A stretch of DNA of 10,737 nt from Pseudomonadota bacterium (GTDB lineage: Bacteria; Pseudomonadota; Alphaproteobacteria; Micropepsales; Micropepsaceae), in NCBI GenBank assembly GCA_021808875.1, contig JAKBAU010000101.1, positions 1-10,737 of the forward strand. The letters run 5' to 3'. The position numbers and the translations under genes were made by a program. Below the pieces are notes generated by a model, which was given only the letters and a program-made list of their open reading frames with translations, did not search any database and had not been told where the DNA came from. Positions 5,337-10,737 of this stretch are shown piece by piece; position 1 is the stretch's first letter; every line of letters starts with the position of its first letter.

Positions 5337-6485
5337 ATGTCGGACGTCTATGTCGTCGGAATTGATATGATCCGCTTCGGCCGCTACCCCGAGCGTACAG
5401 TGCCGAGCCTTGCTGCGGAAGCGACACTGATGGCACTGGACGATTGCGGCCTTTCCATCCGTGACATGCAGGCGCTTTACTGCGGCAATCTCGGCCAGGC
5501 GTCCGGCATGGTAGGCCAGCGCATGCTGGCGGAGATCGGGCAGACCGGCATTCCCGTCACCAACGTTGCGAATGCCTGCGCCACCGGTGCCACCGCGTTT
5601 CGCGATGCTTGGATGGCAATCAAGGCAGGAATCTACGACATCGTACTGGCCGTCGGCGTGGAGCAAATGGGCAAAGGCCTGCTGGGCGGCAGTGCCAGCG
5701 AACCATCGCCAGAGGGGCTGATCGGCTCGGGCAGCATGCCTGCGATGTTCTCGCAGATCGGTATCGAACATGCGCGCAAATACGGCACCACGTTTGCACA
5801 ATTCTCCGGCGTCTCGGTGAAAAACCACTGGCACTCGACGATGAATCCCAAGTCCATGTACCGCATGGAAACGCCGCTACAGGAGGTTATGGCAGCGGAG
5901 ATGATCGCCTGGCCCAACACCAAGCTGATGTGTTCGGTCAATGTCGACGGCTCGGCTGCAGCTGTACTCGTGTCCGAAGCAAAGATGCGACAGCTTGGGC
6001 TGGTCGGTCGGGCGATCAAGGTACGCGCCTCGGAAATGAGCTCGAACCCTTTCCAAGACCGCCAGATGGCGATGCCCGATTTCAGCAGCGCCACACGGCT
6101 CGCCGCCCGGCGCGCCTATGAGATGGCCGGCGTCGGTCCAGAGGACATCAGCCTGGTCGAGCTGCACGACTGCTTCGCCACGGCGGAGATCGTGCACTAC
6201 GAAAATCTCGGCCTATGCACGGACGGCGAGGCGGGCCGCCTGATCGACGATGGCGAAACCCGGCTCGGCGGCCGCATCCCAGTCAACGTTTCTGGCGGGC
6301 TGTTGTCGAAGGGCCATCCCCTCGGCGCCACGGGTATCGCCAACATCTACGAGATCGCAACCCATTTGCGCGGCGAGGCCGGCGACAGGCAAGTCAACGG
6401 CGCCCGCCTGGGCCTCACCCATGTCGTCGGCGGCGGTCCGGGCATGGGCACCGCCTGCGCGATCCACGTCCTCGAAAAGGTCTGA
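5337..6485 (+). CDS. SCP2-type thiolase-fold enzyme (thiolase or retro-aldolase)
   Basis: This 382-residue protein of the SCP-x/lipid-transfer thiolase family would cleave a C-C bond in a CoA thioester, either by thiolysis of a 3-ketoacyl-CoA or by retro-aldol cleavage. The N-terminal nucleophile is present as N-A-C81-A-T-G. Conserved catalytic regions follow at H277-D-C-F and at G-H327-P-L-G-A-T-G. The last motif reads T-H362-V-V-G-G-G. Degradative thiolases have a cysteine two residues before G-G-G; here that position is Val and a His lies one residue earlier, as in SCP2-type members. A cysteine at 374 lies further downstream, in a different place. The DUF35 gene 3 bases upstream suggests a heteromeric complex like Ltp2-DUF35. 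However, retention of C81 keeps ordinary thiolase chemistry possible, so the two alternatives cannot be separated here. GAGG (5325-5328) supports the ATG at 5337. The next SDR starts 4 bases after the stop. Confidence 0.9.
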   Translation: MSDVYVVGIDMIRFGRYPERTVPSLAAEATLMALDDCGLSIRDMQALYCGNLGQASGMVGQRMLAEIGQTGIPVTNVANACATGATAFRDAWMAIKAGIYDIVLAVGVEQMGKGLLGGSASEPSPEGLIGSGSMPAMFSQIGIEHARKYGTTFAQFSGVSVKNHWHSTMNPKSMYRMETPLQEVMAAEMIAWPNTKLMCSVNVDGSAAAVLVSEAKMRQLGLVGRAIKVRASEMSSNPFQDRQMAMPDFSSATRLAARRAYEMAGVGPEDISLVELHDCFATAEIVHYENLGLCTDGEAGRLIDDGETRLGGRIPVNVSGGLLSKGHPLGATGIANIYEIATHLRGEAGDRQVNGARLGLTHVVGGGPGMGTACAIHVLEKV

Positions 6486-6489
6486 CGCC

Positions 6490-7380
6490 ATGGACAGCTT
6501 TGCCGGCAGCGTCGCGGTTGTCACCGGCGGGGCCAGCGGCCTCGGGTTCGCCCTGGCGCAAGAAGCCCAGGCCCGCGGCTGCAAGCTGGTGATCGGCGAC
6601 ATCCGCGAGGATGCGCTGAAGCAAGCCGAAGCCCGGCTGGCGCAGAGCGGCGAAGTGCTCGCCGTCCGGACCGATGCCTCCAGAGCCGAAGAGATGGAGG
6701 CTTTGGCTGCATCGGCAACTGAGCGCTTCGGCAAAGTCAATCTCCTGTTCAACAATGCTGGCGTATTTGCCTCCGGCATCACCTGGGAGGTCTCGGTCGA
6801 AGAGTACGACTGGGTGATCGGCGTCAACCAGCGCTCGGTCATTTACGGCATCCGCGCTTTCGTACCGCGCATGATCGCACAAGGTGATCCCTGTCACGTC
6901 ATCACCATCGCCTCGGGCGCGGGTATAACCGTCAATCCCGGCTTCTGTACCTATTCGATGACTAAGCATGCGGTGGTCGCGCTGACAGAAGCCCTTTATC
7001 TCGATCTGGCCGCACAGAAGATAGCCAATGTTGGCGTGACGATCGTAATGCCCGGCATGAGCCAGTCCGGCATCATGTCGCCGGAGAAAACAACGCCCGG
7101 CGCGCTGGAAGCCGAAGTCGGACGACGCAAGGACAATCCCGTTCTGAGTGCGCTGGAAGCGCTGATGACACAGGGCGTCGCCCAGGGCCTTCCGGCAGCA
7201 GAGCTGGCACGCATGGTTTTCGACGCAGTGGCGACGGGCGAGCTCTACGTCCTTCCCGCCTTTGGCGACGACAATAACCGCGCCTTTGCCAACATGGTCG
7301 GCGCCGGCCGGGCAAACGGCCAAAATCCCTATCCGCCGGTTCTGGAAGGTCTTCTGGCAAGGCTCAAGGAATTCGAATGA
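6490..7380 (+). CDS. Short-chain dehydrogenase/reductase (second SDR of operon)
   Basis: This 296-residue classical SDR has every expected active-site element: T12-G-G-A-S-G-L-G19 for the cofactor, D37 at the end of beta-2 (NAD(H) preference), N88-N-A-G91, tetrad N113, S142 and Y155-S-M-T-K159. Unlike the first SDR of the operon, the catalytic Asn-Ser-Tyr-Lys set is complete. The C-terminal part (about 200-296) is longer and different from FabG-type enzymes, with an M-P-G-M-S-Q-S segment in place of the usual P-G-x-x-x-T. ATG 6490 begins 4 bases after the thiolase stop; the frame stays open upstream to about 6250, but that part overlaps the thiolase and does not resemble SDRs. It probably acts as a hydroxy/keto dehydrogenase for another step or stereoisomer of the same pathway. 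The substrate is unknown. Confidence 0.92.
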   Translation: MDSFAGSVAVVTGGASGLGFALAQEAQARGCKLVIGDIREDALKQAEARLAQSGEVLAVRTDASRAEEMEALAASATERFGKVNLLFNNAGVFASGITWEVSVEEYDWVIGVNQRSVIYGIRAFVPRMIAQGDPCHVITIASGAGITVNPGFCTYSMTKHAVVALTEALYLDLAAQKIANVGVTIVMPGMSQSGIMSPEKTTPGALEAEVGRRKDNPVLSALEALMTQGVAQGLPAAELARMVFDAVATGELYVLPAFGDDNNRAFANMVGAGRANGQNPYPPVLEGLLARLKEFE

Positions 7381-7412
7381 GCGCTGCCGGCGATGCGACG
7401 GCGCACCATACT

Positions 7413-7417
7413 GGGAG
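7413..7417 (+). promoter_or_regulatory. Ribosome binding site selecting the ATG at 7425
   Basis: GGGAG at 7413-7417 lies 7 bases before ATG 7425. The alternative ATG 7377 overlaps the preceding stop (ATGA) and would add 16 residues with no family resemblance. The residues after ATG 7425 match the normal acyl-CoA dehydrogenase N-terminus. Confidence 0.65.
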
Positions 7418-7424
7418 TTGGAAG

Positions 7425-8594
7425 ATGTCTTATTTCTTGAACGAAGATCAGAGGCTGATGCGCGATGTGGCGGCGAAATTCGCCCGCAACGAACTGATGC
7501 CCATTGCCAATCAGATCGACCTGACGGAGACGACGCCAGAATGGGTGACCAACCGCTGTGGCGAACTCGGCTTTCTCGGCGTCTTCATTCCCGAAGCATA
7601 TGGCGGGCTCGGGTCCGATCTGACCACAGCGTGCCTGATCCTTGAAGAGATTGCCAAGGCGAGCCCGGCCTTCGCGGGACTGCTTTCGGTAGAAATGATA
7701 CTCTGCCCCGAAGTTGTGCGTATCCTCGGCAACGAAGAGCAGAAGCAGCGCTTGCTGCCTGCGTCGGCCTCGGGCGAGCGCGTGATGGCGTATTCGCAGA
7801 CCGAACCCGCCGGCGCCGCCAATGTCGCTTTCCACCAGACCCGTCTGACACAGGACGGCAATGGCTATCGGCTCAACGGCCACAAATTGTTCTGCACGCA
7901 AGGCCATGCCAAGACCTATCTCGTGATGTGCCGCACCGAGAAGGACGGCGCGCAGGGCTATGGCTGCGTCATCGTGGAGGCCGAAGACGAAGGCTTTCAG
8001 GTGCAGAAATACGAGGAGAAACTGGGTTGGCGCGGCACCAATACCGGTCCGATCGCATTCACCGAAGTCGCCATCTCGGCCGATGACATACTCGGCAACA
8101 TCCTCAGCGGCGGTCCCGATCACGCCCCCGCCAACCAGGTCAGTTTCATCGGCCATGCCGCGACCTCGCTGGGCTGCATGGAGGGTCTGTTCGACCTGAC
8201 GAAGGAGTATGTGCTGCAGCGCGAGCTTTATGGCGAGCCAATGACGCGACTGTCGCCCGTGACCGACCGCATGGCGCAGATCTGGACCAAGATCGAGGCC
8301 TGCCGCTCCCTGCTCTACATGTCAACCCGCATGCACGACGAAGGCGGTCTCACATTGCCGATGGGCAGCGCCTGCAAGGCCTATATCTGCGAGACTGCTT
8401 TTGAATGCACCAGCCAGCTTCTGCAAATGTGGGGTGGCAGCGGGATAATGCATTCGACAGGCGTCAATCGCTACATGCGCGACGCCCGGGCTAAAATGGT
8501 GGCCGAGGCGACAACCGAAATGCATCATTCCATCATCGCCGGCACGATCGGTCTGGGCGGCCCCTTCGCCTCTCTCGCCGACCGTCTGGGCTGA
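7425..8594 (+). CDS. Acyl-CoA dehydrogenase (FAD-dependent)
   Basis: This 389-residue protein, close to the usual 380-390 residues for the family, introduces an alpha-beta double bond into an acyl-CoA and passes electrons to ETF. It begins F-L-N-E-D-Q-R-L-M-R-D, the normal N-terminal helix. The middle domain has S-Q-T-E-P-A-G (the FAD/substrate-binding A-x-T-E-P motif) and L-N-G-H-K-L-F-C-T. The C-terminal helical domain has Q-M-W-G-G-S-G and R-Y-M-R-D-A-R. The likely catalytic base is E361 in A-E-A-T-T-E, at the place of the family's Y-E-G-T; the flanking Tyr and Gly are changed to Ala, which may widen or reshape the pocket. This is one full-length enzyme, not the split heteromeric ChsE1/E2 type of steroid degraders. 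There is a 44-base gap from the second SDR, and the ligase starts 20 bases downstream. Confidence 0.93.
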   Translation: MSYFLNEDQRLMRDVAAKFARNELMPIANQIDLTETTPEWVTNRCGELGFLGVFIPEAYGGLGSDLTTACLILEEIAKASPAFAGLLSVEMILCPEVVRILGNEEQKQRLLPASASGERVMAYSQTEPAGAANVAFHQTRLTQDGNGYRLNGHKLFCTQGHAKTYLVMCRTEKDGAQGYGCVIVEAEDEGFQVQKYEEKLGWRGTNTGPIAFTEVAISADDILGNILSGGPDHAPANQVSFIGHAATSLGCMEGLFDLTKEYVLQRELYGEPMTRLSPVTDRMAQIWTKIEACRSLLYMSTRMHDEGGLTLPMGSACKAYICETAFECTSQLLQMWGGSGIMHSTGVNRYMRDARAKMVAEATTEMHHSIIAGTIGLGGPFASLADRLG

Positions 8595-8614
8595 TCACCA
8601 GGGGACCGAAAGAC

Positions 8615-10159
8615 ATGACTGATACGCACCCGTCCCAATATCCCGTCTCGCCGCTGATCAACGCGCTAATACGTGACCACGACCGTTACATTGTCGAGAT
8701 GGTGGGCGAGAAGCCTTGGACTGGCGGCGAGATACTGGCGGCCATCAGCACGCTATCGCAGGCGCTTCAAGCTCATGGGGTCAAGGACGGCGCGCGCGTC
8801 GCTCTACTCGCCGGCAATTCGATCGAAGTGCTGCTGTTGCACAACGCGCTGGGCTTTGCCGGCGGCTGCCTAGTGGCGATGCATCCGATGGGCTCGGCGG
8901 ACGACCACCTCTTTGCCATCGAGGACGGTGAGGTGGACGTGTTGCTTTACGACCCCAAGAAGTTCGGCCCCCGCGCGGCCGAACTGCAAGCGCGCACCAA
9001 TCGGCTGAAATCGGTACTCTCGCTCGGTCCCGGCGAGATCGGAACCGACCTTCTCGCAGAGGCGAAGAAGCTAGCTCCGGGGCCGCTGGTAGCCCCTCAG
9101 CTCGATCCGTCGACGATCACGCGGCTGTCCTATTCCGGCGGCACGACGGGCAAGCCCAAGGCCATCCCCGGTAGCCCACGCGTGGGCGCGATGGCCTTGC
9201 AGATCATGCTGGCGGAATGGGAATGGCCGGTCGAGCCTCGCGTTCTGGCTGTGGTGCCGCTCAGCCACGCCGGTGGCAGCCTGTTCGGCCCGGTGGTGCT
9301 GAAGAATGGCACTATGGTGGTGATGACAGGTTTCGAGCCCGGCGCCGTGCTCAAGGCGATCCAGGACTACAAGATCACCTGCACCATGCTGGTGCCGACA
9401 ATGATCTATGCCCTGCTGGATCATCCCGATTTCAACAGATACGACCTGTCCAGCCTGCAGACGGTCTTCTACGGCGCCTCCCTGATGTCGCCGGCGAGGC
9501 TAAAAGAAGGGCTGGAGCGCATCGGGCCGGTGTTCTTCCAGTTTTATGGCCAGGCCGAAGCGCCGATGACGGTATTCACCCTGCGTAAGTCCGAGCATGA
9601 CCCGAACAATCCCCTGCGCTTGGCCTCCTGCGGCAGGCCGGTGCCCTGGCTTAATGTGGCACTGCTAGGCGATGCCAACCAGCCGGTTGCCGATGGCGAA
9701 CCCGGCGAGATCTGCGTGCGCGGACCACTCATCATGGACGGCTACCTCAACCGCGACGAGCTCAACAAGGAAACCTTCGCCGGGGGCTGGCTTCATACTG
9801 GTGACGTGGCGGTCAAGGATCCAGACGGCTTTTACCGCATCGTTGACCGCAAGAAAGACATGATCGTCACCGGCGGATTCAATGTCTTCCCCAGCGAAGT
9901 CGAGAACGTGATCGCGCATCATCCTGCGGTAGCGCAGGTGTCGGTGTTCGGCACGCCGGACGATAAATGGGGTGAAGCGGTTACCGCCGCTGTCGTCCTG
10001 CGACCGGGGCAGAGCGTGGACCCCGAGACGCTGCGTGCTCTGGTGCGCAAACACAAAGGGCCCATCCAGGCACCGAAGCGGATAGAGTTTGTGGAAGCGA
10101 TCCCACAGACCGCGGTGGGCAAGCCAGATAAGAAGGCGCTGCGCAAGCAGTTCGCCTGA
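8615..10159 (+). CDS. Acyl-CoA synthetase (AMP-forming ligase)
   Basis: This 514-residue ANL-superfamily adenylate-forming enzyme would convert the pathway's carboxylic acid to its CoA thioester with ATP. The phosphate-binding loop is Y173-S-G-G-T-T-G-K-P-K182. The A5 motif is Y311-G-Q-A-E315, the adenylate-binding T395-G-D397 is followed by the hinge region F-Y-R-I-V-D-R-K-K-D, and the C-terminal catalytic lysine is K503 in G-K-P-D-K. All elements needed for activity are present. Length and motif spacing resemble medium/bulky-acid ligases such as FadD3-like enzymes, but specificity cannot be read with confidence. AGGGGA (8600-8605) lies 9 bases before ATG 8615. It is the last gene of the operon; no same-strand gene follows before the tRNA. 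Encoding the ligase suggests that the cluster begins with a free carboxylic acid. Confidence 0.93.
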   Translation: MTDTHPSQYPVSPLINALIRDHDRYIVEMVGEKPWTGGEILAAISTLSQALQAHGVKDGARVALLAGNSIEVLLLHNALGFAGGCLVAMHPMGSADDHLFAIEDGEVDVLLYDPKKFGPRAAELQARTNRLKSVLSLGPGEIGTDLLAEAKKLAPGPLVAPQLDPSTITRLSYSGGTTGKPKAIPGSPRVGAMALQIMLAEWEWPVEPRVLAVVPLSHAGGSLFGPVVLKNGTMVVMTGFEPGAVLKAIQDYKITCTMLVPTMIYALLDHPDFNRYDLSSLQTVFYGASLMSPARLKEGLERIGPVFFQFYGQAEAPMTVFTLRKSEHDPNNPLRLASCGRPVPWLNVALLGDANQPVADGEPGEICVRGPLIMDGYLNRDELNKETFAGGWLHTGDVAVKDPDGFYRIVDRKKDMIVTGGFNVFPSEVENVIAHHPAVAQVSVFGTPDDKWGEAVTAAVVLRPGQSVDPETLRALVRKHKGPIQAPKRIEFVEAIPQTAVGKPDKKALRKQFA

Positions 10160-10653
10160 TAACTGCAGAAAGGAGGCACTCCGAGGCCAAGTTTTTTTGA
10201 AGTGACCTGCCTCCACGACGTGATCCGCCGCCTGCGATGTTGGCTTGTCCTCAACATTTCCACCATATCTGATCCTGCCTGCCGAAGGGCCCAGAGGGGC
10301 AGCGACAGAGGTCAGATCAGGGCATTCGACGCTGGCGGAAGATATAGGTAAGCACAACGCCTCCGCCAAACCGCGATGTAGGCGGTCAGTTGTCAACAGA
10401 CCTCCATTTCATTGGTAGCCTTGGCGGTCCGCTGATGTGCCGTGATGGAGAACTCTCGCTCGACGTCGCGCCCGCTAACTTGCCCGCAGAGACCACGGTT
10501 TGCGTCCATCTCGACCAATCCGGCCAGCAAACCGCGACTTAGGAACGACCGAACCCGGCGTCAGGGTTTGGCAAACGGAGAATGGCCCCTGAATGGGGTT
10601 GGAAAGCCTGGAGGGTATCCAAAGCCCGGCAAATGAGGAGAGCTCGGACTGGG
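10160..10653. other. Gene-free spacer with small inverted repeats
   Basis: No open frame here has an RBS, start and family resemblance; a 64-codon open frame at 10442-10636 looks random. Inverted repeats seen are ATGTTG 10237-10242 / CAACAT 10252-10257 (9-base loop), TGGCGGA 10333-10339 / TCCGCCA 10362-10368, and CCCC 10586-10589 / GGGG 10595-10598 (extendable by two G-U pairs). The last could serve as a terminator for the minus-strand tRNA, but there is no T-run. Confidence 0.6.
10172..10214 (+). terminator. Possible weak terminator region after the operon
   Basis: GGAGGCA (10172-10178) and TGCCTCC (10208-10214) form a 7-bp inverted repeat, with a run of seven T's at 10192-10198 inside the loop rather than after the stem. 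A smaller GGAG-GCA-CTCC hairpin (10172-10182) precedes the T-run by 9 bases. It is the only terminator-like element within 50 bases of the last operon stop, but neither form is canonical. Confidence 0.3.
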
Positions 10654-10730
10654 TGGTGTCGCCGACAGGATTCGAACCTGTGGCCCCGAGATTAGGAATC
10701 TCGTGCTCTATCCTACTGAGCTACGGCGAC
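10654..10730 (-). tRNA. tRNA-Arg (anticodon CCU)
   Basis: On the minus strand a full cloverleaf reads from 10730 to 10654. The acceptor stem GTCGCCG pairs perfectly with CGGCGAC. The D stem is GCTC/GAGC, the anticodon stem CGAGA/TCTCG encloses the loop TTCCTAA (anticodon CCT, decoding AGG), and the T stem ACAGG/CCTGT encloses TTCGAAT. The discriminator is A at 10657, and CCA is encoded (10654-10656). The body is 74 nt without CCA. The 3' end faces the catabolic operon, the side where tRNA-targeting integrases insert. tRNA-Arg(CCU) genes are a known class of integration site. Confidence 0.97.
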
Positions 10731-10737
10731 GTCGAAA

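Noticed and set aside
6250..6489. Upstream extension of the second SDR
   Set aside because: It overlaps the thiolase C-terminus. The translation before ATG 6490 lacks SDR features, and the SDR starts naturally at M-D-S-F just before the TGGASGLG motif.
6415..7323. 302-codon open frame on the minus strand
   Set aside because: It lies opposite the second SDR, whose motifs are complete. The antisense product is rich in His/Arg/Gly runs typical of GC-rich shadow frames and has no motif.
7329..8156. 275-codon open frame on the minus strand
   Set aside because: It is antisense to a complete acyl-CoA dehydrogenase and has no recognisable domain or RBS.
10442..10636. 64-codon open frame before the tRNA
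   Set aside because: It has no RBS, the composition is not protein-like, and no motif is present.
10654..10690. Search for an attachment-site repeat of the tRNA 3' half
   Set aside because: No second copy of the T-arm/acceptor sequence was found elsewhere in the window by eye.
1..10737. CRISPR array, rRNA, riboswitch or toxin-antitoxin pair
   Set aside because: No regularly spaced repeats of CRISPR size, no rRNA signature, and no B12-riboswitch box pattern upstream of the visible mutase genes. Their true promoter is outside the window, so a riboswitch there cannot be excluded.

Overview
The window is GC-rich, compactly organised bacterial DNA. It looks like an alphaproteobacterium, and a sphingomonad-type genome (Novosphingobium/Sphingobium/Sphingopyxis range) is my best guess. 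That guess rests on base composition, the style of the catabolic genes and the decayed spacer sequence at 660-800. No 16S or other marker gene is present, so the placement is inference.

Layout. (1) Bases 1-523 hold the last codons of a coenzyme-B12-dependent acyl-CoA mutase large subunit, followed by its separate B12-binding small subunit, which starts at a TTG. (2) Bases 524-1281 contain no intact gene. They carry short repeats, an imperfect hairpin and the N-terminal remnant of a phage-type tyrosine recombinase (about 1040-1273). (3) A TetR-family repressor (1282-1932, minus strand) is divergent from a seven-gene plus-strand operon. A 16-bp perfect palindrome, the probable operator, lies between them at 1950-1965. 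(4) The operon (2011-10159) encodes, in order: an old-yellow-enzyme/dienoyl-CoA-reductase-like flavoprotein, an SDR dehydrogenase, a DUF35 zinc-ribbon/OB-fold protein, an SCP2-type thiolase-fold enzyme, a second SDR, an acyl-CoA dehydrogenase and an acyl-CoA ligase. Gaps are 3-44 bases, so co-transcription is likely. (5) Bases 10160-10653 are a gene-free spacer with several small inverted repeats. (6) A complete tRNA-Arg(CCU) gene lies on the minus strand at 10654-10730, with its 3' end facing the operon.

How the genes could work together. The ligase would activate a carboxylic acid to its CoA thioester, and the acyl-CoA dehydrogenase would introduce a double bond. The OYE-like reductase could saturate or isomerise ring or chain double bonds, and the SDRs would oxidise or reduce hydroxy/keto groups. 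The DUF35 plus thiolase pair would then cleave a C-C bond, by thiolysis or, as in the Ltp2/DUF35 steroid aldolases, by retro-aldol cleavage. This is a complete-looking beta-oxidation-like module for a bulky, branched or cyclic acid such as a steroid- or terpenoid-like substrate. It lacks an enoyl-CoA hydratase within the window. The substrate cannot be read from the sequence. The mutase upstream could process a branched acyl-CoA product, but decayed DNA separates it from the operon, so a shared pathway is speculation.

The most unusual points are: the flavoprotein has lost all four cysteines of the family's [4Fe-4S] site; the B12 subunit has a Trp inside the normally conserved GHDRG signature and a shortened SxL loop; and the operon sits between an integrase relic and a tRNA gene of a type often used as an integration site.
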